Shown here: in pieces, positions 47,468 to 59,619 of the stretch
Layout of the letters: each line of letters starts with the position of its first letter
Numbering within the stretch: position 1 is the first letter of the stretch
Source of the DNA: Eurosta solidaginis
Taxonomy: Eukaryota > Arthropoda > Insecta > Diptera > Tephritidae
Length of the DNA stretch: 64,000 nucleotides
Assembly (NCBI RefSeq): GCF_040869045.1
Contig: NC_090319.1
Location: 304,594,998 to 304,658,997, forward strand
Direction of reading: 5' to 3'
Position numbers and translations under genes: made by a program
The notes under the pieces: model-generated
Told to the model about the DNA's origin: nothing
Databases searched by the model: none
What the model saw: only the letters and a program-made list of their open reading frames with translations

Positions 47468-50386
47468 TAACTGGATTGGTTTATTGACGCAAAATATAAC
47501 TTTGGAAAAAGCTTTGTAAAATGGGTGTGACACCTACCATATTAAGTAGAAGAAAATGAAAAAGTTCTACAAGGCGAAATCAACAGCCCTTGGAATCTTG
47601 GCAGGAATACTGTTAGTGGTATTGCATATATAAATAAATTAGCAGTACCCGACAGATGATTTTCTGGATCACCTGGTCCACATTTTGGTCGATATCGCGA
47701 GAACGCCTTCACATATACATCTAAGGGCCACTCGCTTTTAAAACCCTCATTAATACCTTTAATTTGATATCCATATCGTACAAAAACATACCAGAGTCAC
47801 CCCTGTCCCACCCTAATGGCGATATCTCGAAAAGGCGTCCACCTATAGACCTAATGCCCCCTCCCTCTTAAAATGCTCAGTAACACCTTTCGTTTGATAC
47901 CCATATCGTACAAACATTCTAGAGTCACCCCTGGCCCACCCTAATGGCGATATCTCGAAAAGGCGTCCACCTATAGACCTAGTGTCCACTCCCTCTTAAA
48001 ATGCTCAGTAACACCTTTCGTTTGATACCCATATCGTACAAACATTCTAGAGTCACCCCTGGCCCACCCTAATGGCGATATCTCGAAAAGGCGTCCACCT
48101 ATAGACCTAATGCCCACTCCCTCTTAAAATGCTCAGTAACAGCTTTCGTTTGATACCCATATCGTACAAACATTCTAGAGTCACACCTGGCCCACCCTAA
48201 TGGCGATATTTCGAAAAGGCGTCCACCTATAGAACTAAGGATTACTCCCTTTTAAAATACTCATTACCACCTTTCATTTGATACCCATATCATACAAACA
48301 CATTCTAGAGTCACCCTGGCCCACCCTAATGGCTATATCTCGAAAAGGCGTCCACCTATAGACCTAATGTCCACTCCCTCTTAAAATGCTCAGTAACACC
48401 TTTCGTTTGATACCCATATCGTACAAACATTCTAGAGTCACCCCTGGCCCACCCTAATGGCGATATCTCGAAAAGGCGTCCACCTATAGACCTAATGTCC
48501 ACTCCCTCTTAAAATGCTCATTAACACCTTTCGTTTGATACCCATATCGTACAAACATTCTAGAGTCACCCCTGTCCCACCCTAATGGCGATATCTCGAA
48601 AAGGCGTCCACCTATAGACCTAATGCCCACTCCCTCTTAAAATGCTCAGTAACACCTTTCGTTTGATACCCATATCGTACAAACATTCTAGAGTCACACC
48701 TGGCCCACCCTAATGGCGATATCTCGAAAAGGCGTCCACCTATAGAACTAAGGATTACTCCCTTTTAAAATACTCATTACCACCTTTCATTTGATACCCA
48801 TATCGTACTAACACATTCTAGAGTCACCCTGGCCCACCCTAATGGCGATATCTCGAAAAGGCGTCCACCTATAGACCTAATGCCCACTCCCTCTTAAAAT
48901 GCTCAGTAACACCTTTCGTTTGATACCCATACCGTACAAACATTCTAGAGTCACCCTTGGTCCAGCTTTATGGCGATATCTCGAAAAGGCGTCCACCTAT
49001 AGAACTAAGGATTACTACCTTTTAAAATACTCATTACCACCTTTCATTTGATACCCATATCGTACAAACACATTCTAGAGTCACCCTGGCCCACCCTAAT
49101 GGCGATATCTCGAAAAGGCGTCCACCTATAGACCTAATGCCCACTCCCTCTTAAAATGCTCAGTAACACCTTTCGTTTGATACCCATATCGTACAAACAT
49201 TCTAGAGTCACCCTTGGTCCACCTTTATGGCGATATCTCGAAAAGGCGTCCACCTATAGAACTAAGGATTACTCCCTTTTAAAATACTCCTTACCACCTT
49301 TCATTTGATACCCATATCGTACAAACACATTCTAGAGTCACCCCTGGCCCACCCTAATGGCGATATCTCGAAAAGGCGTCCACCTATAGACCTAATGCCC
49401 ACTCCTTCTTAAAATGCTCAGTAACACCTTTCGTTTGATACCCATATCGTACAAACATTCTAGAGTCACCCCTGGCCCACCCTAATGGCGATATCTCGAA
49501 AGGGCGTCCACCTATAGACCTAATGCCCACTCCCTCTTAAAATGCTCCGTAACACCTTTCGTTTGATGCACATATCGTACAAACACATTCTAGAGTCACC
49601 CCTGGCCCACCCTAATGACGATATCTCGAAAAGGCGTCCACCTATAGACCTCATGCCCACTCCCTCTTAAAATGCTCAGTAACACCTTTCGTTTGATACC
49701 CATACCGTACAAACATTCTAGAGTCACCCCTGGCCCACCCTAATGGCGATATCTCGAAAAGGCGTCCACCTATAGACCTAATGCCCACTCCCTCTTAAAA
49801 TGCTCAGTAACACCTTTCATTTGATTCCCATATCGTACAAACACATTCTAGAGACACCCCTGGTCCACCTTTATGGCGATATCTCGAAACGGCGTCCACC
49901 TATGGAACTAAGGATCACTCCTTTTCAAAATACTCATTAACAGCTTTCATTTGATACCCATATCGTACAAACACATTATAGAATCACCCCTGGTCCACCT
50001 TAATGGGGACATCTCGAAAAGGCGTCCACCGATAGACCTAAGGCCCACTCCCTCTTAAAATGCTCAGTAACACCTTTCATTTGATACCCATATCGTACAA
50101 ACAAATTCTAGAGTCAGCCCTGGTCTACCTTTATGGCGATATCCCTAAATGGCGTTCATCCATAGAACTATGGCCTACTCTCTCTTAAAATACTCTTTAA
50201 TACCTTTCATTTGATACACATGTTATACAACCACATTCCAGGGTTACCCCAGATTGATTTTCCTTATTTTGTCTCCATAGCTCTCAACTGAGTATGTTAT
50301 GTTCGGTTACACCCGAACTTAGCCTTCCTTACTTGTTATTTATTTTTTTTATTATTTACCTAGTTACATTTAAGTCTTTTAAATAA
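47468..50386. repeat. Tandem segmental duplication of 44938-47467
   Basis: From TAACTGGATTGG onward the sequence repeats that at 44938-47467 almost base for base. The offset is 2531 at the start and 2916 at the end. The 385-bp difference is three extra array units, gained between about 48541 and 48935 (or lost in the first copy). Both copies end in the same flanking sequence (ACCTAGTTACATTTAAGTC, TTTTAAATAA). The junction shows a TAA microhomology. Confidence 0.92.
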
Positions 50387-50956
50387 TAGCTTTTCATGTT
50401 TGGAGTTTTATTTCCCGAAAACATTAAAAAAGACTTTGCTCTACTGTCTCGGCCAATATTGCCAAATAATTCACGAGAATCTCAAACGGTTTTTTTGCAC
50501 GTTGCACACTAAATTTTTTTTCTAGCCTGGTAACGAAATTCTTCTAACCGTTGCATGTATAAATTTTTTATCAACACTGCCCTACTTCTATTATTGTCAT
50601 GTTATTATAAAAACGAATATTTCAGCCACTGCACTTAATTAAATCATTATTATTTTATTCTTAATACACTTAAAAGTACTAATGCGCCTAAACTAATAAG
50701 CTTCGCTTTCTAAACTGCACGCTTTCTTAATTTTCAGCTTTGGACATATACACGCCCACTAAAACAAGAATATTTACCCGCTGCTTCAAGAAATAGGCAA
50801 GACATAATTTCAATTACTTTATAATACATATTTGTATTCTAATAAGTATTTATTCAATTATGTAAGTAATGTTATTTAAATTTACAAATAATTTTTATAT
50901 ACTATGTTTATTACTCCATAGCCCGCAGACCTTAAGGCATGCTTTTTGGCCTATTA
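50387..50956. other. Intergenic DNA, no gene seen
   Basis: AT-rich, only chance open frames. Confidence 0.4.
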
Positions 50957-53900
50957 CACTGGTTTACAGCCAAAATGCGCCAGAGATGCCATTATGAAAT
51001 TCCTATGTAAAATCACCCCATGATTCCGCAAATCAAGGTTATTTTTAATTCTATGGTAACGTTTTTAAGATGTTTACGAATAACCGTCTTTAAAAAAAAT
51101 GGGTTCACTTAATCTCATATATCTCAAGAACGAATTGAGCAATTCCAAAACGGTTTGAAGCTTTTAAATTTAAAATTTTCTACAAACTGTGTATACAATA
51201 CTTTTTGCTAGGCCCTGCAGATTCAAAGATAGCGAACGATCATTACGGATTTTTTCAATTTTTTTTGTAAAAATATAAAAAAAACTTGTTCTTTGCGAGG
51301 AAGGATCCCGAAAACTTTTTATTTTTTTGAAGAATTTTTTTTTTCTCTAAGCTCTGTTTTATTACAAAAAAAATAAGCTTTCGTTCAACAAAATCGATGA
51401 ACTAATGCAAAAGTTATAAGCAGAGTCAGACGGAAAAAGCTGATTAAAATGTATGCAGATAGACCAAATTTAGGGCAGAACAACGTCTGCCGGGTCTTCT
51501 ATTTAGTATATAATTTTCTTAAGCTGGATTTATCTTTCAATTCAGAACAAATCTTTCGTTTACATTTTTCTCGTTCTTGTTTGTTCGAAACTGGACGATG
51601 AATTCAGATTTAGGGCTATATATTCTCGTGTAAATTTAAAAACTTTCATACTTTTTTTGTTTATCGGGCAGATAGGTTTTAAAGCTAACTGAGGAAACGG
51701 TCTTAAATATGTTTTTTTATTCACCCATTTCCCCATAGTTTTTGATTAAGTCGTTCACTATCATCTCGTAGTTAGGACTTTTGTGTTTGCCTAAGAAAGA
51801 AGTAACGACCTTTTCAAAAGAATCCCACGCTGCTGCCTCCATTGGTGGCAATAGAAATCGTTATTGGTCATCATTTTCCTTATTTGCGGGCACACCCAAA
51901 ACCCCTTCCCTTATTTTTGCTTCTGAAATCTCTGGAAAGATTGTCTTCAAATGATGAAAAGCTTCGCCTTCTTTGTCCAAAGCCTTGACAAAGTTTTTGA
52001 TAAGGCCGAGCTTGATGTGGAGCGGAGGTATAATTATTTTTTCCTTCTTTATAATATAAGTGGGTAGTATTTTATGTTATCCACCCCAACTTTAAACTCG
52101 ATTCGTTATGGCCAATCCTTTATGATGTAGTGGGCTTGACGAGCTCGGCTATCCCATTTTCATAGAAAACAACAGTATTTTGTGTATCCACTTTGCACAC
52201 CACATAGCATTCCAACGACTTTAAGAACGGCACATATTTTCCAATCATGTTCTTCGTATTTGTTTAATTTGAGCAATTTTTGCATTATCTCATACGTTTC
52301 CTTCGTGTATGCTGCATGCCCGATCGGGATAGATGGCTTTTGGTTGCCAATATGCAATAATACGGCCTTTAAACCTAATTTATTGCCGTCTATGAACAAT
52401 CGCCCCTCTTTTGAATCATATGGTTCACCAAACTGTTTGAATAGACCAGCAATGTATTTGCAGTAACAAACACTGTCCTCCTTCGTATAGTACTTGGAAA
52501 ATTGTTCGTGACGAGTTCTATAATATATTACCTTAACATCGGATGAAACAAATTTAAATTGTTGCATACGAGAGGCGCGTAGTTCGGCATTTTCCTTTGA
52601 CAACTCCAAATCCCTTATCCAATCATTGAGTTGTGCTTGTGAAAAATAGTTTCTTTCGTTTTCCATTTGAAATCCAGTACAACATGTTGCCGCGTAATCA
52701 GATACTGTTGTTGACAATGAAACTGGAGCCGGGACTAAAGTAAAATTTGATTCTGGCAAAGTGGCTTCCGTTGAATTTAGTTCTGGTAATGACACTGTAG
52801 ATACGCTCGCATAGGTTACTTTTCTTAACTTTCCAACCCCAAGTACTTTTGTAGTACAAATATAGCAGTCCGTTGAATGGCAAGTTGGTTCCCTCTACTT
52901 CATTGGTGTAATAAATTTCATATGTCGCCTAAATAGATAGCTTCAGAAATTAGTCAGCTATGCATTAAAAGGGAGCAAATTCCTAATTTTTACAACGCAC
53001 CTTTTTGTTCCGGTTTCCGAAAAATCAATTCGAATCGACATGTGTTGCACACAGTATTCGGTGTCCATGGTTTTTCATTGTTTTTAGGCTCAATTCCAAA
53101 ATACTTATAGTATGTAGTTTTCAAAGGATTTGAAAACACACGTCGCATCCTTTTAACGATAAATTGACCACAGATGAAACCGAACATATCTGGATCATTT
53201 GTACACTCCAACTCTGGCGCCCTTTTATTCATATTATATTTTTAAGTAAATTACGGGTTATAAACTGAACGGTATCCGGCGAGCTTTGCAGATATTATGA
53301 AGGAACAAGGCGCATGTACTATTATTTATACTTAGATCAAGTAAAAATTCAAGCCTACCTGAACAAAAAGGGTTCCTAGTTCTACAAAGAAAACACTACC
53401 TGCCATAAAAATGTGCTCTTGCTTGAAATGCACCTAGGTTTGAGAAGAGGACGCTAACAGTTTTTTGTATCTAATAACCCTTCGAAAATCTACCTGCTAA
53501 CTAACTGATATACGAATACTAACACATATGTGCCAGTAGGGTACTTAAGTATTAAATGGATATATTTACTTGAGTGCTTATAACTTTTGTATTGATCATT
53601 CGATTTTGTTGAATGAAATCTTATTTTTTTCTTGTAATAAAACAAAGCTTAGAAAGAAAAAAAATCTGCAAAAAAATAAAAAAGTACATTTTTACAAAAA
53701 AAATTGAAAAAATCCGTAATGATTGTTCGTTATCTTTGAATCCGCAGGGCCTAGCAAAAAGTATGCACAGTTTATAGCAAATTTTATTACCTATTAAAAC
53801 CTTCAAACCGTTTTGGAATTGCTCACTTCGTTCTTCAGATATATATGATTAAGTGCACCCAATTTTTTTTTTTTTTTTCGTAAATATCTCTAAAACGTTA

Positions 53901-54009
53901 TCATAGAATTAAAAATAACCTTGATTTTCGGAATCAGGGGGTGATTTTACATAGGAATTTCATAATGGTGTGTCTGGTGCAGAAAAAAATTGGAATTTGT
54001 GATCCAGTG
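50957..54009 (-). mobile_element. 3.05-kb element with ~430-460-bp terminal inverted repeats
   Basis: The left end begins CACTGG (50957) and the right end finishes CCAGTG (54009); TTA flanks both sides. Inside the ends, 50980-51420 and the complement of 53577-53990 match over long blocks: CCATTATGAAATTCCTATG, TAAAATCACCCC, AATCAAGGTTATTTTTAATT, GAGCAATTCCAAAACGG, TTTTTGCTAGGCCCTGC, CATTACGGATTTTTTCAATT. The arms carry some gaps. The arms enclose a minus-strand pseudogene of an uncharacterised arthropod family. CACT-type ends with a 3-bp duplication recall the CACTA/Chapaev (CMC) group, but this is only a resemblance. Confidence 0.82.
51725..53232 (-). pseudogene. Broken copy of an uncharacterised arthropod repeat-family protein
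   Basis: The minus strand starts at 53232: MNKRAPELECTNDPDMFGFICG, then VCNTCRFELI, an intron-like or inserted gap, MKFITPM..REPT, DCYICTTK, the long open piece 52795-52160 (GRLFIDGNKLGLKAVLLH, IPIGHAAY, SGYTKYCCFL) and, after a frameshift, PPLHIKLGLIKNFVKALD, FPEISEAKIREGVLG and AWDSFEKVVTSFLG to about 51730. I know this order from many unannotated arthropod proteins. They usually continue into a His-rich C terminus that is missing here. In-frame stops sit in the 'M-W-REPT' motif (TAG for Trp), after YCCFL (TGA) and in DWP-R (TAA). The usual ICGDLK reads ICAVLK. Function unknown; a DDE-type transposase is an inference. Confidence 0.75.
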
Positions 54010-54626
54010 TTATTAATATATAACAAACTGTTTAGCCCGAAGTGTGGAGAAATCGGTAAATTTGAAGAAATATATGCGCCATTCTTAGGAGTGTCTTACT
54101 CGTGTAAAATTATAAAATATGAGTTGTTTCCATGCTTTCCAATATAAAATTTGATTAAAGCATAGCATATACATATATGGCAAAAAGAAGACCTGGTGAA
54201 TTGCCTCAATAGATCTTGATAGTAAATTCTATGCACACGATTAAAATGTTGTGCTAAATTGGAAACCTTTTAATTTACTACAATGTTTCCTTAATTTTTT
54301 TCAGTTTAAATATAAACTTAACTAAGCAATAAGTCTTAGTTTTCAAAATTGCTTTAATACAAAATTCAAAAAGTTTAATAAAACTAAAAACTGAACATTG
54401 CAGGCTCCTCTGATTTTGAAACAAAACTAAAAAGTTTCCAAAATATAAAAATTGTTACTTTGGTTTTAAAACCAAACAAGACAGTTTAAACTTAAGTCCT
54501 AAAAGTCACAAAGTCATAGATACTTTTACAAAACATTTTGCTATGCATATTAAGGGTTATGATATTTTTTTAACACAGATGTCATATCTGAACAAACAAA
54601 TATGTATTAGTATAGAAATAAACTAG
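54010..54626. other. Intergenic DNA, no gene seen
   Basis: AT-rich. Repeated 'AAAACTAAAAA / AAAGTTT' words at 54290-54500, no ORF. Confidence 0.4.
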
Positions 54627-54840
54627 TTTTTTCAATTAGAAAAAAATTCTAAACGGTTTCGCCCCTCAGCAGTGATTTGGCAAGCACTCTGAGTGTATTT
54701 GTGCAGTGAAAACTCATCTGACTTGCAGATGCCGTTAGAATAAAACATGTAGCCCAATAAAAAGAATCCATAACGCAAATTGGAAGAGAAGCTCGGCCTT
54801 AAATATCTTCGGTGGCTATCGCTCCTTTTCAATGTGATCA
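54627..54840 (+). repeat. SINE copy, 5' truncated
   Basis: Body motifs GGTTTCGCCCCTCAGCAGTG, ACTCATCTGACTTGCAGATG, CGCAAATTGGAAGAGAAGCT and CGGCCTTAAATATCTTCGG match the SINE at 61861-62213 on the opposite strand. The tRNA-like head is absent. Confidence 0.75.
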
Positions 54841-54926
54841 CTGGTGATAGAACCTGAAGAACGGCTTTGGTTTTGATTATCATGATAGACTGGCAACCAA
54901 TCTTATGCAAGACAAAATGTGTGTCA

Positions 54927-55706
54927 CCCAGCAAACACAGTTTCTAACGTTAGAGAAATATTGTAATTTAACATTAGAATTCTAATGTAGTTCTCTAATG
55001 CATTTTGAATCGAAAATTAGGTTAGAGAACTAGGTTAGAATTCGACTGTGAAACGATTCGAATAACACTAGAAATGCGAAGTTATGATTATTGTCACAGT
55101 TATCGATTATTTGCACGACATGATCACTCATTCCTAGTGTTATACAAACAAAATAAAAATAGTGGACATATTACAAGTTGCGAAATTAGTTTTTTTATTT
55201 ATAATAATAAATACTAGTAAGTGAAAATGAATCAAAAAAAAGTTAAAAAAGGAAAGCGAGCAGATTATTGAAGTGCTATTTGAATGGCATGAAGAAAACG
55301 CTTCCTCATCCGTACCTCAAACCAACGCTGAGCTCAATCTTTAAGTACGTTTGATTTTTTATTATAATATAAAAAGCCTTTGAAATATGTTCATTCTTAA
55401 TACAAAAGATTATAACCAAATAAACGTATTTGATATAATGAAACAATGAAAATTTCGCTGATTTTAAATAATTGAATTAATTGCACATAACTTCAAAATT
55501 CTCATTAGAAACTCATTAGAATTTGACGTTAGAATTCGATTAGAATTCTAACCCTATTCTCGATATCGAGAAAGAAGTCCCCTTTTTGTCGAGAATGCTA
55601 TAATTCGCGACAGTTTCGCAAATCGTCCTCTAACATTCTACCTTAGAGAAATACATTAGAATTCGATTCGCGGTCTAATCGTTTTCTAACCTAAATGTTT
55701 GTTGGG
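54927..55706. mobile_element. Short TIR element with CCCAGCAAACA ends
   Basis: CCCAGCAAACA at 54927-54937 is matched by the complement of TGTTTGTTGGG (55696-55706). The subterminal regions on both sides are rich in GTTAGA / TTAGAATTC words, arranged partly inverted. The 780-bp interior has only a short relic frame near 55250 (SEQIIEVLFEWHEEN). Non-autonomous DNA transposon; superfamily unknown; target duplication unclear (CA at most). Confidence 0.6.
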
Positions 55707-56652
55707 CAATAGCCGTCGGCTACATATGTATATACATAATTTTACAAGTTTCGTGGCTTATTAGTTTGATGTCCTTATGGAACGTCTGGAGATAATGACT
55801 GATCACCTAAATCAAAAGGAGACATTCTTATCACTCGTTTTAGGTTCCTATCAACATTGTTATCAAATACGATCAATCTGTCAGATGTCTTTTTTATAAT
55901 TTGGTTGCTCATCATAAAAGCTATAACAAATAAAGAGGCAATTCACAAGATTGTTGTATTCCTTGTAAAGTTTTAAGTTTCAAGTTATTTCTATAGCTTC
56001 CAATATAAAATTTGATTAAAACCTAGCACATACGACAAATAGCAGACCTTGTGAAGCGCCTAATTGCTTTGCTTGTTGTACAGAAATTCTCAATAGCCCG
56101 ATAAATCATAGGTTCATGAATATATCGAAGAACCTTTCTTTCCCTCCACTTATTTTCTGGGCAAAGGCTTAAAATTTCAATATCCTACTTAGTCCAAGGT
56201 GGCACTTGTTTGTCAAATTTCTAGTCTGCAATGAAAGACAACTATATAAATACTTCCAAAGTCGGTCGGGCGATCGAACTACTGTTCACGAGGTTGCAGT
56301 CGAATTTTTGATAATTTTTTCGTTTAAGGTTTATCGAACTTTGCGTTGGCTGGGTTATTGGCTTTTGTATGCAAATGTATATACATAATACAAATTTTTG
56401 TGCACGATTATTTAAACACATGGGTGCCAGAGAAAGCTCTTCAATTTTGCTTAATGAGAGCTTCCGCATTGAGTATCACCAACCCTGAAAGTTTTGCAAA
56501 ATAATGTATACATCGTGAATTAGATACATACATACATATGTGTATACTATTAAAAAATTTAAATATTTATGTGTATACATAGGTACATACGTAGGTCTAT
56601 ACCCTGTAGTAAATGGATAGCCAAATTTTCTGGCCCGTAATAGAATATGTAT
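55707..56652. other. Intergenic DNA, no gene seen
   Basis: Only short open frames on both strands around 56206-56469, no recognised product. TACATACATA-type simple repeats lie near 56525-56600. Confidence 0.4.
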
Positions 56653-58719
56653 AGGGTAGATGTACCAGTAACCGTAAAATTTTCACCTTACTCGTTTGAA
56701 ATAAGAAAACCGTTGACTTATTTTAAAATTCGAAAAATTCATTGGAAGAAACCACTCATTTATATTGGTTTCGCAATTTTCCTTTGCTTTATTTTCAAAA
56801 GAAGCTTTGTTGTTTCACTTTTAGTTTACGTGTGTCTAGTGAAGTGTTAAGACGTGCTACTTTTCAATTTGTTTGCTAGTTGTACCTACTTCAATTCTAT
56901 CAGGTGAGTTTTTACTAATAAATTGGTGATAACAGTTTAAAATTAGTGAAAGTATGTATATATTTATGTAAATGCATCTGTCCGGATACCGGAATAAAAA
57001 TAATAGTGTTTTCCAGAATCCGGACAAAGTGTCCGGTTACTAGAAATAGTTAACAACCGCACAATTCTAGTATCCGGACATGCTGTTTCTTTAGCCCTAT
57101 TTTTAATAATATTTGTTTATATAAAAATTAATTATAATATGTGTGATAATCCCTAATCCAGGGTGTAATATGGACCGTGCCTATTGGACGATTTGCAGCC
57201 AGGGGATATATTCGACTGTATTTGAACGGAGCCTTCCCGATACCGGACCGCCACGGGAAGTAATGATGGCCTTACCACAGTAAGGGGCGCTGTTTTGGCG
57301 GACGGGTTTCATCCCCATTTTTAACATTAGACCGCTGAGCCCACCTTGTGGGCAGGTGGTCGTACGACCAAGATGAACTCAAAAACTTTAAGAGAAATTA
57401 ATGATGCGAAGTAAAAGGCGATGGCGTCGCAAGCCGGCAAAGAGGAAATCGCTATCAGCGATGACTCGGACGCGGATAGCGATGATAGTGTGCAGTCAGT
57501 GCGCTCGGTAAAGGAGCGACATACTAGCCCGGACAAAGAATTAAGGTTGGAACGGGAACAACGAGATAGGGAGCTTAAGAGAACCTTCTCAAAATATCAG
57601 GCTGCATTAAGAATTATGCAGCGCTTGGGCCCAATGGTTCACCCAACCAACGATAAGAGCGATCGCTTCGCATAGCCCCGTGAGACAGTGGAAGAATGCC
57701 GAACACAATTCACAGACGGAAGCTTTGCTGCGAACAATTTTACAACCGCATCGAAGAGGAAGAAGTTCATAGAGGCAAGAGGCAGCGATCGGCTGAACCT
57801 GACAGGTCTGCTTTTAAGAGGCAGAAGGGGGAGGGTAAGCGCCTCAGTCCAAGAACCAGAAGGCGAATTAGCCGGAATGACAGGAACCAAACCTCAAAGT
57901 GGATCGAAGTGGGAAATATAAGTACTGGAAAGCCATGTACCTCAAAAGCTGTAATACAGGAAGAAGAAGACAATAATGGCTTGGGAAGCAAAGACACAAG
58001 TGTTAATAAGCTAAAGGGAGATAACAATCAGACTCCAGCTTACTTGATAATACTAAAGGGAGCTAACGCTGAGACTCCGGTTTTCACCGAGAAGAAGATG
58101 AGCGAAGTTGCGAAGCATTTGTATAATGTTTAATTACTACTTAGGTATGTTTTCAGCTAAAATGTATTGCAATTAATGAAATATTTATATTTTAATTTTT
58201 TATTTATTGGAGTTTTCTGTGTTTCTTTCTTATCCAAGTATATTTAACTGAAAATGAAAGAATGTTTTCGTTTGTTTTCCTTAATGTTTAAATACTAAGT
58301 ACCTATGCAAGATAAATGAAATTAATGAAGAATGTGCAAAGTTTATTTTTTGTTGTTGTATTTATTTATTTATTTGGTTTAAATATTAAATAAAAGTAAA
58401 AAGAACATTATAAAACGTTGTAAAACGTTACAACACAATTATTTTTAATTAAGATCATAGCTTCCGGTAACTGGAATTTTACTGTTCGGTTTCTAAAAAA
58501 ACTGTCCGGTTACTGGCAAATTCTGACTTGTATCAAATGAATAATTTTTACAAAAAAATAGAGAGTTTTCTATCGAAGTGGCTGATTTTATTAGATTTAG
58601 AATTAAGCAATAGTCATTTGAAAACTCAAAGTTTTTTAATATCGCTTATGAAATGTAACCAAGAAGAGTTCTAAAGCAAACAAAAAAGTTAAATGTCCGG
58701 TTTCTGGTACATCCACCCC
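56653..58719. mobile_element. TIR element with GGGTAGATGTACC ends, split by a LINE fragment
   Basis: GGGTAGATGTACCAGTAACC at 56654 is matched by the complement of the right end (GGGGTGGATGTACCAGAAAC, ending 58719). Variants of the word GTCCGGTTACTGG recur in both subterminal parts (56978-57085 and 58460-58520). The middle (about 57150-58135) is a foreign retrotransposon piece. With that removed, the element would be about 1.1 kb, without an ORF. Confidence 0.6.
57150..58135 (+). pseudogene. Non-LTR retrotransposon 5' region with broken ORF1
   Basis: A less AT-rich leader (57150-57420) is followed by MASQAGKEEIAISDDSDADS at 57421 and a charged stretch (LRLEREQRDRELKRTF), ending at a stop at 57675. 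Continuation in other frames gives QWKNAEHNSQTEAL and later a 145-codon frame at 57696-58133. The acidic, coiled-coil-like start is typical of ORF1 of I/R1/Jockey-type LINEs known from tephritids. Frameshifts and stops make it a pseudogene. Unusually, the 5' part is kept and the 3' part is missing. Confidence 0.55.
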
Positions 58720-58779
58720 ACATATATGTATTTAAGGTAAGACATTCAGGTACTTGTCCAATACAAACTTATTCAATTC

Positions 58780-59234
58780 AAAATAGACCCGTAGTCCACG
58801 ATGTAGGCTTCGGGAGGACCTCGACTACAACAACGCTCTCTTAAAACATTGACAACATTGTCTTTCAAATACATGTTCCATTTTCTCCAGTAAAAAAAAA
58901 AACAAAAATTGCGTACAGCCAATTCGACTATTCGAGAAGTTTTTTTGTTTTGTAACTTTTTAATGACTTCTGCGATTCGTACAGACGTTGTGAAGTTATT
59001 GTAAACCAGCTGCATGTCACATATTTTGCACTTGTCTTTTTTGGCATCCGCGGAATTGGAAAAGGAATTCCAAACCCAGCTACGTTTGCGGAAACTTATT
59101 TGCAGTTTTTAATTCGAATGCAAAAAAATTAAATATATGAAACCTTCAGTATTTCAAAAGTAGCAGCTAGTCGATTTTTAATTATTGCGAAAATTGCTGC
59201 TCGACTGAATAATCGATTTTAAACAAGAGCCCTA
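58780..59234 (-). pseudogene. BED zinc-finger start of a hAT-type transposase, with TIR
   Basis: The minus strand reads RSWVWNSFSNSADAKKDKCKICDMQLVYN..TTSV (about 59085-58985), the first half of a BED finger (aromatics, CxxC). The expected HxxxH half is lost. Just outside, the element's end reads TAGGGCTCTTGTTTAAAATC (complement of 59215-59234), a hAT-like terminus, with two GTCGA/TCGAC-rich inverted words. Only the N-terminal part survives. Confidence 0.5.
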
Positions 59235-59615
59235 GGAGCTACCACAATGTGATTGATAATTCCTGCGGGGTAAAAATTTAACAGACAATGCCGAAAAATA
59301 TCTTCCAAATACATATATCTACCTATACACGCATCCATACCCACATATTATTTTCTCACAATTCTATTTCCAAAGCAGACAAAAGTTTATTGTCTTTGCG
59401 CAGAATCATGCTGAACTCTCCCAATCTCTTGTCTTCATTGTTTTACGCCGACAAACAACAACAAATAAACTTTGATACCAACCAAATGCCAAATGTGAAA
59501 TACAATGTTTTGTGCTCTGGGTCGGATTTAGTATTTTGTAACCTCTGGGTTCATGATGTTGTGGGCCTCCAAAATGTATTTACTATTGTAGACCATATTG
59601 AAAAAAGTAGCCAGT
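59235..59615. other. Open frame of unknown origin
   Basis: A 128-codon frame at 59288-59674 has no recognised domain and merges into the repeat that follows. I treat it as probably non-coding. Confidence 0.3.
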
Positions 59616-59619
59616 TGGA

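Noticed and set aside
45150..50250. CRISPR-like regular repeats
   Set aside because: Units are contiguous and similar along their whole length, with no unique spacers, in a eukaryotic sequence.
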